DNA from: Bremia lactucae
Lineage: Eukaryota > Oomycota > Peronosporomycetes > Peronosporales > Peronosporaceae
Direction: 5' to 3'
DNA: 64,000 bases
Assembly (NCBI RefSeq): GCF_004359215.1
Contig: NC_090610.1
Coordinates: 11,628,809 to 11,692,808, forward strand
The position numbers were made by a program, and so were the translations under genes. Shown here piece after piece: positions 44,047 to 55,686 of this stretch. Numbering within the stretch: the first letter of the stretch is position 1; every line of letters begins with the position of its first letter. Under the pieces are notes generated by a model. The model did not search any database, had not been told where the DNA came from, and worked only from the letters and a program-made list of their open reading frames with translations.

Positions 44047-44890
44047 ATATCCGTCTACGAGGATGACAGTGCGCCTAGCAACAGGCGCATCTGTAACGGT
44101 TTAGAAACGTGAGAGTGGAATCCAATATACGTCAAAGGGTGAACGGAAAGTCAGATGTTGAAGTACATCGTACCCACGTCCGATAGGTTCTTACACTTAT
44201 GAGTAATCACAAGTTGTATTCAAATGGTGCATCGTGAGTAAACGCGATGTACGCTCGGATCCAGAAATATCAAGATGATCGCCGATTGGCCTGTGCCAGT
44301 CGATGTAAAGGAACTTAGAAAGTTCCTCGGTTTAGCGGCGTACCTGCACAACTACTCACGTAATTATGCCGAAATGACAGTACATCTTTCTTCTTTGTTG
44401 AAGAACATGTAAAGTGGTCCTGAAACGCTAATTTTCAGCGTTCTTTCGAGGGTATCAAACAAAGCTTGATGCAATCGCCAATCCCGGCGATTGCTGGCCA
44501 AGACCGACCATTTCATGTGGTCTGTGACGCCAGCGATTTAGCAATCGGCTGTGCGTTGATGCAATCTGACACAGACGGCGCAGAGCGCGTCGTCTATAAT
44601 CAATCGCATCAGCTTTAACCAGCCGAACGCAACTATCCAGTGCATGACAAGGAACTCCTTGCCATGAAATACGCACTTACTAAGTTTAGGGTCTATTGGT
44701 AGATAGACCGTTCATTATATATACGGCTTATGCGTCTTTACGCACGGCCGTAAACAGTCCACACCTATTGCAAAAGAATGGCGAGATAATTGTCTTTCTT
44801 CGCGGAATACACTTCACATAGGAGTATAAACCAGGATGACTTAACGTCGTCGCTGATTCCCTTTCGCGTTGGCCCAATTTTGAGCCGGCT
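44047..44890 (+). pseudogene. pol: Gypsy family II copy 2: protease remnant, RT end, RNase H
   Basis: 44047-44130 matches the protease-linker start of copy 4 near 59770. At 44270-44410 is the RT end with DVKELRKFLGLAAYLHNY. RNase H follows with DRPFHVVCDASDLAIGC near 44510 and a degraded YTDHASLR equivalent near 44720. Most of RT is missing. Confidence 0.7.
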
Positions 44891-45091
44891 GCACAAATCA
44901 ACAGTAAGCATAAGGCCACTGTTGCAACAATAAGTGTTTCGTCGTCAACATTACTCGACGACGTTAGAAGAGCTTATCAAGTAGATAAGGCTCTTAAAGG
45001 GTTGATATATTACCTTCAAATCCACCCAACAATCCTTAAAACGATATTGTAAAGATCCTTAACAGATCGATACACAACACGCAATGGGTTA

Positions 45092-46320
45092 TTGTATTAC
45101 ACAGCCATTGCTGGCGACACACCTCGTGTCGTAATCCCCACCCATATAGATTTGCGTGTACGCATCATGTATGAGTTCCACGATGCACCAATAAGTGGTC
45201 ATCGTGGACGTGAGAAGACTTATCTCACGATAAGGCACGACTTCTACTGGCCACGCCAGTATGATTTCGTCCGCAAGTACATACGTGCTTGCGAAGTTCG
45301 TCAACGGGTGAAGCCCAGTGCTTCATCCCATGCTCCGTTACAACCTCTGCCTGTTCCGGCAGAGTGTTGGCAGTCTGTATCCATGGACTTCGTCTTCGGG
45401 TTTCCCGACGACGAACACAAGAGCAACGGTATTTTCGTTTATGTTGATCGTTTCAGCAAAATGGTACATCTTCCTGCAGTACCGGAGTCGATCACAGCCA
45501 AAACCTGTGCTCATTTCTTTGTTGATACGATATTTCGACTCCATGGGTTACCGGTTACCCCGCGAACTGGTCTCAGATTGAGACCCTAGATTCACGGCAA
45601 AATTTTGACAAACAGTGTTCAGATCATTTGGAACACAGTTAAGAATGTCAACTTCTGATCTTCCTGAAACAGATGGTCAGACGGAGCGTGCAAACCGCAT
45701 TCTCGAAGAGATACTTTGCGGATTCGTCCACTCTTTTAAGAGTTGGAGCGAGTTCTTGCCGATGGTAGAATTTGCCATCAACAATGCTTCTACAAAGCAA
45801 ACACCATTTTTCGTGATTGTTTACGCCACCCACGTAAATCCACATTGTTTGAGAGTGACTCTAATTCAAGGCGATGAGGGACTCGCTCGAGTAAAGAACC
45901 TTCAAGCTCCTTCTCATCACGCTTTAGCACTAAGGTCAATGCGAAGGATGCCAATGTTGATATAATTAACACTGAAGTGGACAAACTCAGTAATAACAAT
46001 AAAGCTGTTGATGACTTAGACAACGATGCTGAAAGACTCAGCATTGAAATCAATAATTTTAATGCGAGCGATAAAACTCTCAATAATGAAGAGATTGATA
46101 TCTCCGCAGTGAAAGCCGGTCGTACTGAAAACCAAAATAAAATCGAGCCAGCAGGTGATTTCCTGTTGGCTAGAGAAGCGTGGTTAGTATCGTTCAGGAT
46201 TCTATCGCTGATGCGGTGGACCGACAGCAACGGAACTCTGACAAAAATGGAAGAGCAAACATACTTTCATTTAAAATTAATGACCTAGTCCTACTGTCTA
46301 CGTAAACCTACCAAAACACG
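45092..46320 (+). pseudogene. pol: Gypsy integrase, family II copy 2
   Basis: The frame 45092-45589 covers the zinc region (HDAPISGHRGREKTYL, ACEVRQRVK with the second Cys as Arg) and core start (SMDFVFGFPDDE, VDRFSKMVHLPA). 45615-45965 holds ETDGQTERANRILEE. An Asn/Asp-rich linker (45977-46110) precedes the RDSIADAVDRQ block near 46200. Confidence 0.8.
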
Positions 46321-46500
46321 CAGTGATGAATGCAGGCAGTAATAAGTTACTGCCCAGGTGTATCGGCCCGTTTTGTGTACTTCATCGCCAAGGTAATGCG
46401 TCCACGATCAAGGTGCCCCGTAGCATGCGTACGCATCCTACTTTTTGGGCGTCTCCGCCCGTACCATCAGTATGAGGCATCTTCCGATTCCGGATTACAC
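46321..46500 (+). pseudogene. pol: Integrase GPY-type C-terminus, family II copy 2
   Basis: Reads NKLLPRCIGPFCVLHRQGN and then SMRTHPT. Its end overlaps the antisense ORF on the other strand. Confidence 0.7.
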
Positions 46501-48170
46501 CGGAACGGTTAAGGGCATCCGCTAAAGACTGATGCTTCCGAGAAAAAGCCTGATATTTCCTAACCAAAGCCTTATTGTCTCAGAACAAAGTCTGATTTTC
46601 TTGAATCAGACGATTCACTCTTATCTCCAAGGAGAGATCTTCTGACGAGCTTTCACTAGCTCGTTTTGAAGGGACTGATGTGCCTTTTCGTTCGCCAGTT
46701 GATCAGTCGCAACCTGCGCACGATTTCTAAACTGGTCACGAGAAACATTATCAACCGTCTCCGCTAACTCGCGGGGACGGGATCGCTCGTGATCAATATC
46801 CTCCCTCAAATAATAAAGGGTGTGATCAAAATCACGATGTTGAATCGAGTTCGTCAAAAGAGGCGAACCCGATCTCCCCCCGGCCACATCCATTGACGGA
46901 TTCGAGTGGTGAGAAGCGTTTTCTTGTTGAAAGCTTCTCGAACCACCGTGAGGTAAAGGGGGTTCGAACGAGTTATCTTGTTTGTTTTACGAGGGTGTTC
47001 ACCCTCGCATGATAGTTGGGAACCTCAATTAAACTGATGTTGGAAGTTCCCGGTCTCGTCTTGCATTACGACGAGATTCATCCTCCTCGGCAGAAGGTCC
47101 ATCGGATCGCGCCTCGTAAAAGGATTGGAGGTTCTCAATCAGTTGACGCATCTCGTAAGAGATGTGAGTCCTCGAATGAGGATCTTTGAGGAAAAATGCT
47201 TTCTTAACGGCATGACCTGCACCCCTAAAACAGCATGGGCATGAATCCCCCATGAGAGGCAAGGAATCCCCGCCTCTCTAAACAAACGGTGCAACTTATA
47301 GCGTTCACCGACTACGGTCCGTTTCTCGAACAGTTTACGGAAAGCATTTCGCTTGTCAAGCCAGACCTCACGGTTAATGTGTTGTACATTCTGTGTAAAG
47401 GCTGTCCAAGCGTGGAACAAAGGTTTGACAACCTTTGCCGTTAGAAGAGTACCACCTATGCCGGGAAAGGCATCGATGAAGAATTCCGTCTCATCCTCAC
47501 CAAGCTTGTGAAGCCTAGATGAGTCAAATAGCGGAACATGATATCGATCATTGGTCATACCAGACCAACGATTTAGATTACCCTTAAAGGCAACCAAGAC
47601 CTCTTTTCAGGAGCGAACCGCAACGTATTGCGGTCGCTCTCCTGTTAACTTATGCTAACGCTAACGTTTAGTTGGCTCTAGGAGCGATCCCTAGATTCGC
47701 TCATTTTCTGGTTATGCAAACTAGCACTACCAGCAGCACTTTACCTTCGCGACAACGTAATTCCGGGTGACGCATACTAATGTCACCAGAGATGTCATCG
47801 CTCATGACGTTTACTCTCCACCAAAGAGGTCCGACGAGTCGAACAACCTCGTCATCACCTCTCTGGTTGTCACGTTAGAATCCAAAGGCTTCCGGACTCG
47901 GCCCCGGGTGATCCGGCGTCCTTTACAGTAGAGACTAAGTCGGGCGATGCCGGTGACTTGGTCCAATCACCGAAAATTGGTGTAGCAGGTGACTTATCAC
48001 CGTCACCTGCAATGTTATTGACAGATGACATGTTCCAGCACCTCCAATGGTGACGTATTCCCCGCAGTAGGCGCATTAGCGTCTACTGATACATTTGCAT
48101 TGCCAACAGCTGCACTGATCAGTGCAGCTCTAGCTTTGCGGCCTCACGGCCCATGCGCACAGACTTGTTA
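46382..48170 (-). pseudogene. Antisense ORF (aORF) of family II copy 2
   Basis: This is the best preserved copy. From the Ala-rich start near 48150 it passes an acidic Thr/Ser-rich part (48076-47870). The long open block 47597-47139 follows (SGMTNDRYHVPLFDSSRLH, EDETEFFIDAFPGIGG, EVWLDKRNAFRKLFEK, AGIPCLSWGIHAHAVLG). A frameshift leads to 47262-47029 (YEMRQLIENLQSFYEARS), and a charged coiled-coil-like tail runs 46893-46382. I know no family with these blocks. It runs opposite to pol and overlaps the integrase end. Confidence 0.65.
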
Positions 48171-48329
48171 GTCGTTTGGTTGATTTTAGTCAAAATTAAT
48201 TATTAATAAAAAAATAAATTTGTATTTTGATTGAAATTAATAATGCAAAATTACTGGGAGAGACATAATTGTATTTCCTGTCACCCTATATCAGTCACTA
48301 TAGTGGCTGATGGTTATGGAGAGGGGGGG

Positions 48330-48841
48330 GGTAACGGGGTGTCCCGTAACAAAAGGTTGTATTTCCTATAAGAGGAATAATAAACATTATATCTTGTGAG
48401 ACGAAATAATAAAGAAGTACAAAATTATTATCTTTATTAATTTTGACTTAAATCGTTCCAATAATTTTAAATTGGGTAATACTGATGCAATAAGACATTA
48501 GCTCTATTGATTTTGGTTGATTTAAGTCTAAATTAACCCCGCCAATCGTTATATGACACAATTGTGCGGTGCGCGAGGAGGTGCCTTACTTAGTTAGTCA
48601 TTAATATAATAGCTTCAGTAGTAGATAGAAGATCGTTACGTAGGAAGCTAAATATATTATTACAGCTTACTCTACCTAATTGTAATCCTTTGCTTACCTT
48701 TGGTAGAAAAAGCCCCTTATCTACTTAGAAGCCTTCCTCTGTACCCTTGTGTACGTGAAGTTTCGAGGCACCTCACCTACACTGTATACAATGTAAGGTA
48801 AACTAGTACATATTAGTACTAGTGAAAGATGCCCCGTTACA
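48330..48841 (+). mobile_element. Family II LTR (3' LTR of copy 2)
   Basis: 512 bp from GGTAACGGGG (first T mutated) to GCCCCGTTACA. A purine run GGAGAGGGGGGGG precedes it as polypurine tract. It ends 25 bp before the VPS4 pseudogene. Confidence 0.8.
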
Positions 48842-48865
48842 TTATTCATCTTACGATTGTCTAAA

Positions 48866-49770
48866 TGCTCTTGTTCAGCTGTGGTTGTCTCTAAAAAAAC
48901 GTCAAATGGGAATATGTCGCTGGGCTAGATGCTGAAAACGTTCGTTCGAAGAAGCAGATATTTTGCCCGCACGGTTTCCACAGCATTTCACAGGAATGCG
49001 ACGTCCTTGGTAGAGAATTTTTCTCTGCGGGGTAAGAGCTGTATTGTTTTTATGTAGTTTCACGCTTCAATGTATGCAAATATGTTGCATTAATTACTAT
49101 TAGTCGCCAGAAACAGGCAAGTCGTATCTTGCTCAGGCCGTCGCAACAGAAACAAATGCCAAGTTTTCTTGCCGTTTCATCAACTAGCTTGGTATCAAAG
49201 TGGCAAGGTGACAGCGAAAACTGCGGTACCAGTAAAGCATTTTCGAAATATTGTATTAAGCGACGTTTGCCTTGTAGGCTGGTTAATACTTTTCGAAATG
49301 GCGCGAGGCAAAAGGCCTGCTATCGTTTTCATAGATGAAAACGACTCGCTCTCTGTTCGAGTAGATCTGACGCCGAGACAAATTTTTTTTTTAATTCAGA
49401 CGCAAAGAATGGACAACAATCATGACGATGTATTGGTGCTCGGCGCAACGAATGTACCATAGGAACTGGATCCAGCCCTCAGGCGGCGGCAGATTCTGTA
49501 TATTAGGTCATAAATGTGGATTTTTAGCTGATTCAGAGTTATGCTGGGCATTCATTTGGGCGACACACCGAACGTGCTAAGCGTTGCCAATTACACAGCA
49601 TTAGCAGAAAAAACCTGAAGGGTATTGCGGTTTTGTCGTCTTATGGAATAATTTGTATAGTTCATTTAATACATGATATCAGTAACAACATCGCTAGCTG
49701 TTCTGACTCGGATATATCGGTACTTGTCCGAGACGCGTTATTGGAACCACTTCGAAAATGACAACAAGCC
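48866..49770 (+). pseudogene. VPS4: VPS4-type AAA ATPase pseudogene
   Basis: VPS4 is the AAA ATPase that disassembles ESCRT-III on endosomes. Readable here: VKWEYVAGLDAENV (48905), ILPARFPQHFTGMRRPW (about 48966), then a stop and RIFLCG followed by GTAAGA. The frame resumes after TATTAG near 49104 with SPETGKSYLAQAVATE, the Walker A motif altered (GPPGTGKS expected). Later: SLVSKWQGDSEN, EMARGKRPAIVFIDENDSLS (Walker B; Glu to Asn at FIDEID), LVLGATNVP, GIHLGDTPN and SDISVLVRDALLEPLRK. The retained intron shows a DNA-level duplication, not a retrocopy. Several stops and shifts. Confidence 0.85.
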
Positions 49771-49972
49771 CATTTATTTACTTCTGTAAGATTGCGATAT
49801 TATCGGTAGTGCTTCATGTGTTCAGATTTTGCTGACAGATCTATACGGTCAGTGTTATGACAAGGCTTATTCGTTCTGCTGCTGCTTCATGTCCATTCCT
49901 GCTTAGAGTGCTGCGGATATCTAGCCCGATTCGTGTTGAAATGTGCAAATTTGCGATCAAAATGGGGAAGTT

Positions 49973-50408
49973 TGTAACGGAACATTACGACTTGTACTGC
50001 TTCAGTTGCGAGTGGTGCCTTAGGTTATTTCACGTACACTAGTACGTGCAGAGGAAGACTTCTCTTCAAAGTAACTAGCTTAAAGAGGGTAAATTGAAAA
50101 CTGTATTAATATAATTAAGTATCTTCTATCTATCTTGTAAATGCTAACTTAATTATAAACTAATATTAAACATGTAATAGAATTCTTATCTTATCTTATC
50201 TTATCTTATCTGTATATCTCTTTTGTTTACATCTACAGCTGATTAGTCTGCGGAATAAATAGATATAATGGTCTATACCTATTTATGGATAAGAATTCTG
50301 AACATTACTATTTAAAGTAATATCCTCCAAATATTATCTACCTTTTAGATGATATATTAATTAACAACCCTTAAGCGTTAATTTCATGTAACGATACACC
50401 CCGTTACA
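49973..50408 (-). mobile_element. Family II-like solo LTR upstream of VPS54
   Basis: 436 bp, inverse to LTR 57939-58376. Flanks are AAGTT (49968-49972) and GAGTT (50409-50413), a 4-of-5 target duplication. It contains a TTATC pentanucleotide run. It ends about 240 bp before the VPS54 start. Confidence 0.8.
50184..50212 (+). repeat. (TTATC)n microsatellite inside solo LTR
   Basis: About five perfect TTATC units. The related LTR at 57939 lacks the expansion. Confidence 0.85.
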
Positions 50409-50418
50409 GAGTTGGCAA

Positions 50419-50493
50419 AATTGTGGTCATGTCTGTGGCTGTAGTAGTTTTGTCTGCGGCCGTAGAATTATGTTTGTGGCTACAGCGGCTGCC
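50419..50493 (-). repeat. Dispersed short repeat, copy 2
   Basis: Inverse copy of 35579-35665, ending GCGGCTGCC on plus. It lies between the solo LTR and the VPS54 start. Confidence 0.6.
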
Positions 50494-50651
50494 TTGTGTT
50501 TTATTGTTTTGCAACTGTGATGTGTAAATCTCTCAGAACGATTGATGCAACAAGATGGTAGGACGACGTTCAAGTGGAAATTATGCGACATATTGTTGGA
50601 TCAGTAATGCTACCTTCGCGGCACCTTACATGACTGTTGCGAACTATAAAA

Positions 50652-53600
50652 ATGGAGAAGCGCCATAAGAAGCCTCTGGAAACATTGTCACCCCGTAAGC
50701 ACGGATGGATTGGCTTCACGAGCCCGATTGATGCCTTAAAAGCTCCCCCATCTTCTGCAGCGGCATCACGCTCAAAAGTCTCGAACCCTTCGGGCCGCAT
50801 GACGTCGCCCAGCCCCAATGAATATCCAAGTCTCTTCGATGTGCGGGGGGGTCCTAGCTCAACGCGTTCGGTCGATGGAATGGTAGCGTCTAGCTTATGG
50901 AATGGTAGCGTCTAGCCTAAAGCAAAGCATTAATGAACTTATGATGCAGTCTGCTCGCGAATGTACAAGTAAAGGATCTGGGGGCAGCTCGGGATGGAGT
51001 GATAGAATCTGGTTAGATGAGAGGTTGGGTGTTGCTAAAGGTGGAGAAGAGCAAGCGCATCGGTCGGTGTACCACCATAATTTACACTCAGTATTAACTA
51101 ACCCTAAAGCTAGTAGTTGGGGTGGCACATTGCTTGACGCTTTTTATCCGATGCTGGATGTCGATGTTGCACTGGCTTCGCCCCCAGGACTTACCGATGT
51201 GACAATGCGCGATTTTCAACCGTACTTGCGCGAGTTTGGTACGAATGCAACAAAATATGAGAAGAACCATCTAAAACCAGTCAGTAAGCAGCTCTCGTCA
51301 AGCAATGTGCCACCAATATTCGTCGCAGATGGTAAAATATTATTATCTGGTATGCGATCGTGTGGAAGGCGTGTTCTGATGATAATTATGTCACTTTGTG
51401 CTGTAGAGGACGTTTTAAAGTGTTTGAAAGACGTGCCATACTTTTTCTTTCGCCCCGACTTTGACTTAGCAGACCCGAGTACGTTTGAAAAGATTATGAA
51501 TTTGCCTAAAGCTTTATCGCTCGAAGATGAGGTTTGTTTAATTATGCTTTGTTACCTGAAATTTTGTAAGTTTGCCTAATGAGCGCAATTGTAAACTTGA
51601 TACTTATCACGCATAGCTGACTGCATACCTGGATGGCGTAGAATTTGCCCTTCTTCGTCAAGTGGCTTCTCGATCGGACCAATTTTTTGAAGCATCAGCT
51701 GACCAAGAAGTGATGAAGCAGTCGATTCAGTCTGCTTCCGAGCAAGTGGCAAACCTTAGGTGCGTGAGAATGTTTTTATCTCATTTCACAAGCGTGTCGT
51801 CGATTAAAAATCTTATTTAAATTTTTACAACAATTAGAAAAACGATGAAGCGGCTACGACATCTTGTTGCCGATAAGACCCTTGATATTGTAAATTTGCA
51901 TAGACGCCAGAAACGTATGAAGGATCTACACAGGTTAGTGACGATGGTGGAGGAGGTAAAGAGTGCCGAGGCTGCTGTTGAGGCTTTGGTACAATGCCAA
52001 GACTACACGAATGCTTTAAACTTGATTGAGAGCTCGCAAACAATTTTAAAAGTATATTTGCAAGGTATTCATGGTCTAAGCTCGCTAAATGAGAAATTTA
52101 AAGGCTATCTTAGCTTTATGAGCGCTCAAATATCGCGGCAATTTATTTCGGTCATTACATCACCTGAGTGGACATTTCAAGATGAAGGTGATTCAAATCA
52201 TATTGATAAAAACAAAGCTAATAGCCTTCGCTACAAGGAGGACAATTTACTGCAGGAATCGAAGCATCTCGTAGATTTGCTTTTTCGCCTGGATGCACTC
52301 GATAGTACTGTTAAGACATACCTTGACCAGCTTAACGAAGAAATTCGTATGGTCGTGAAAACTGTGGTAACTGAAACCATTGCGGTATCTAAGTGCAGCG
52401 TGAACAGCTGCGATTCTGATATAGGGGCCTTGTCTGGGAATGAATCAAAAATATCAAACCAATTGCGGGCTTTGACGTCAGATGATTTTTTTCAGTGTGT
52501 GCAAATGTTATTTGAGCATTTGCTTTTGATTCTTAAGCGTGCTGTAGTCGTGCAAGGTATTTTGGTGGAATCGATGCAGAAAAGAGTTAATGAGGCTACG
52601 GATGAGGAGAATCGGCTTGAGGTGGCAACCTTTGAGAAAATTTACAGTTATGGTACCGATCATTTGAAAGCCTCAAAGCTCGCCTTATCAGAAGGATGGC
52701 CATCATTTGAAAATTTCATTAATGAAGATAAAAGGCATGGCGACTGGAATATTAAGAACCGGTGTGCTAAAGTGATCCGTGATATTGATGAAGTTATTCG
52801 TAACACTTGTGAGCTTTCTCAACGCAATGTCTCAAATTTATTCGCGGTAAGAAAAGAAATTCAGGCTATTTACACGTTGCCACAACTGCGTAAGCTGTAC
52901 GACACAACAATGGATTTTGTTATTAGTATTGAAAAGCTGACAGGAAAGACAGACTACACACTTCGTGGTGCCCTTTTCTCACAGCTGAAGTTGTTTCTTG
53001 AAACATACCATAAAACGCAAGTGACGAAATTGGTGGCAACATTAGATCGTGAAACGTGGAAAAGCACGGAAATATCTGAAATGCGTCATAAGGCTCTTGA
53101 CGATCTTTCTAGTGGGCGAGGCGTTGCCCTTGTGCTTACGGATGACCGGACAACTGCCAGCGAATCCGCCACACCCCTTAAAATGGTATCAATTTGCGGT
53201 AAATCATTCCGAGTTGTATGGTCGGTACTTCTCATGTTGGAGATCGCGATGAATTACATGTCTTGTGCCGCTAATTTTCCTGTGTTAGCAACGGATGTTC
53301 TTCAGCGATCTATCGAGATGTTTCGGGTTCGCAGCTTGCACAAAACATCAATATTACTCGATGTAATTACATAATCATCATTGCTGTGGTGTAGTTATAT
53401 AATTCAAGAACAACTCAGCTCGTACTTGGCGCCGGGGCCATGCAAATGGCTCACCTGAAAAGCATATCTGCTCGGCATTTAGGTACAATTTTGTTCAGGT
53501 GAAGAAATTAGCAATTTATAATTTTTTATCTTTTGTATATTCTTGCAGCTCTGGCTTCGCAGTCGCTGGAATTGTGCATGACTCTCATTCCCCACATAAA

Positions 53601-54218
53601 AGCCGCTCTTGCAGCAAATTTCACTGATCGCCAAAAGCTGCTACTAGATGAATTCGACCGCGTTTTGCGAGACTATGCTGAACACAACGAAAAAATATTT
53701 AGCAAATTTACAAGCATTGTCGAGGATCAGATAATGAAGCGCTTCCTAGAGAATGTTGCAACGGAGGCACGTATCTTGCTTCTATTTCTCTTATGCGCAG
53801 AAATCTCACATTTACGTCTTGTGACTTCTTCAGGTTGATTATGATTCTGACAATCTTGCAATTCCGACTACTCCGATGCGCGGTATTACGCATAGTACGC
53901 TCAAGCTTCATGCTGTGCTGCATCCCATCTTATCTTCACCTCAGATGAAGGATGTAATGTCGCGTGTGTTTGACATGTTCACACAAAAATTGCCTGAGTG
54001 TTTCAAGCTGGTGCAACCAAGAACTGCTGCAGGCAAGAATCGGTACGTGTAAGCTAATTTATATTATCTGCTCATAATTTTCCAATGCTTGGCGTCTTGC
54101 TGTTAGCGTCCTGGACGACATTGGCGCGTTTGTGCAAAGCTATAAGGAGGTGGCTGAGGTATCTTTTGATGGAGATGCTCTCTTGAACCTCTTTAAAAGA
54201 GCATATAACGTGTCATAA
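50652..54218 (+). CDS. VPS54: VPS54, GARP tethering complex subunit; frameshifted by 22-bp duplication
   Basis: Vps54 is the GARP subunit that tethers endosome-derived vesicles at the trans-Golgi. Proposed exons: 50652-51531 (with a likely in-frame 75-nt intron 51332-51406), 51617-51759, 51838-53326, 53395-53482, 53549-53766, 53834-54042, 54107-54218. Without the duplication they sum to 3117 nt (3042 without the 75-nt intron), both divisible by three. Key blocks: YLDGVEFALLRQVASRSDQ in exon 2, a coiled-coil stretch opening exon 3, and the family hallmark NSRTTQLVLGAGAMQ in exon 4. Introns are GT-AG except exon 5/6, where the only phase-correct donor is GC (53767). A 22-bp tandem duplication (50875-50918) shifts the frame after about 76 codons; the stop is at 50913. 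The ATG at 50902 restores the main frame. Confidence 0.9.
50875..50918 (+). repeat. 22-bp tandem duplication in VPS54 exon 1
   Basis: 50875-50896 and 50897-50918 match at 21 of 22 bases. Deleting one copy joins the two coding frames exactly. Confidence 0.95.
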
Positions 54219-54361
54219 AGTATTTTATTTTTCTTAGAATTATGATCGCCGTTTCATTACAAGATTGATTCAAAAGTTTGAAAATACATGAATAAATTAA
54301 CTGCAGCGACAAGATTGCAAAAAATCCACGTGTGACATAAAAGATTTTGTTGCTGAATTGA
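54219..54361. other. Convergent intergenic region VPS54/SmE
   Basis: Only 143 bp separate the two stop codons, so the 3' UTRs must be short or overlap. No clear polyadenylation signal stands out. Confidence 0.5.
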
Positions 54362-54717
54362 TTAGCTGGATCCGTTGCTAATGTCTACGGCCATCATAAG
54401 CGTAATTGTGTCACCTTTTAGGAGGATGCGGCCTAGCGGTGTACGCTTGAGATTTTTTATATCTAGTTCTTCAGCGTCATCCAACACCAAATTCATGTAC
54501 TCGTCGAAACCCATGATGCGGCCTTCGATCCTTGTATTTACCTGTTCATATAGCCACACCTGAATTCGAGATTTCTACGCAAACGATTACAACAGTTTCG
54601 ATAGAATACTTAGTATGAACGCAATGAAATTACAGGTTTTATGCCACGCACATTCTGCAAAAATCTGAACATCAGATTTATGGGCTGGGTCATCAACTTT
54701 TGCACTTTGGAGCTCAT
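54362..54717 (-). CDS. SmE: Small nuclear ribonucleoprotein E (SmE), two exons
   Basis: SmE is one of seven Sm proteins forming the ring around U snRNAs in spliceosomal snRNPs. Exon 1 is 54717-54634 and encodes the N-terminal helix region ([17 protein letters not shown]). The intron 54633-54560 is GT-AG, 74 nt. Exon 2 is 54559-54362, starting [13 protein letters not shown]. The Sm1 motif has [15 protein letters not shown]; Sm2 is [13 protein letters not shown]. The total is 93 residues, the usual SmE size. No damage is seen; this looks functional. Confidence 0.95.
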
Positions 54718-55656
54718 GGCTGGTTGATCAGCGAGGATATGTGTTGAACCTGTTCTGTTGGAGCGGCAACGGATGCAGCTTAAAATTGTGTGTGGAAGAC
54801 GTCGCCGTTACAAATCAATAGAGGTCCACAACAACTACCTTCGTGGCTTTTTCTTTTGTAGAGAACGACGAATTACAGCCAATATATGATGTAAAGTCTT
54901 GATTGGTAGAAATTTGCGCTGAAATGAAAGTTGCCGAATTATAGATATGCTATAAGGTGTGGTTTGCTCTAATTTATATTTTGTTTTCATCCGTCTTTAC
55001 AACAAAAAATATGCCCAGTGGAGAGGTGGACTTCTAATTAACTTCGACGAGAGCGCCCTATAATCAAATGTCGACGCGCAATGTGCTGTGAGTACACAAA
55101 TTGGTAGCGACGCTGTCAGCCTATCAAGGCATACGGATAGTTGCGTTTGTAAAGGAACGATGAGTGCTTGACTTGATCAAAAATGTGTGCAATTGGATGA
55201 AATTATAGTCTATTCGTGGTATTAAGAGCAACCGAGCGGAGCGACTGGATATCAGAAATAAGATGTATATTTATATAATCTTTGGAATCGATTATATTGG
55301 CGAAGCGATTGCATTTATTGCGTGCCTAAAGTCGGAACCAATTCGTATCCATTTCCGTTTCCGATAAAACGATAAATACTCGAGAGCGTAGGCAAGGTAG
55401 TAAACCAGTCTATGCGTTGCGCAATATTCGCGGCAAAAAGTTTCTGTAGAATTATTTCCTTTAAGAAACACGCAATAAAGAGAATGTCTACATTCTGACA
55501 CAATCGATCATTCCACGGAAGGCTTGATACTTGAATAATAGAATTATTTTCAGGTAAATTGACCGATCGTATTTCATTTCGGCAACAAAGAGCACTTTTC
55601 GAGCCTGACGGTCGCGTGTAAAGGATTGACAATTCAATTAACCTTCGCCAAAATTT
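54718..55656. other. Divergent intergenic region SmE/carnitine acyltransferase
   Basis: About 940 bp between two divergent genes. No coding sequence or repeat copy found elsewhere in the window is visible. It should hold both promoters. Confidence 0.5.
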
Positions 55657-55678
55657 GAATCACTCGGCAAATTTCCGA
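55657..55678 (+). promoter_or_regulatory. Putative oomycete initiator-type core promoter
   Basis: TCACTCGGCAAATTTCC at 55660-55676 resembles the oomycete initiator plus flanking region (consensus as recalled GCTCATTYYNCAWTTT), with mismatches. It lies about 10 bp before the ATG, implying a very short 5' UTR. Confidence 0.5.
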
Positions 55679-55686
55679 TCATAAAT

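Noticed and set aside
45318..45581. ORF overlapping integrase in another frame (also 16084-16404)
   Set aside because: Both copies are the same alternative-frame shadow of the integrase core; conservation follows the integrase.
55292..55632. Overlapping minus-strand ORFs between SmE and the acyltransferase
   Set aside because: Short, low information, no start context or splice-linked extension; probably promoter sequence.
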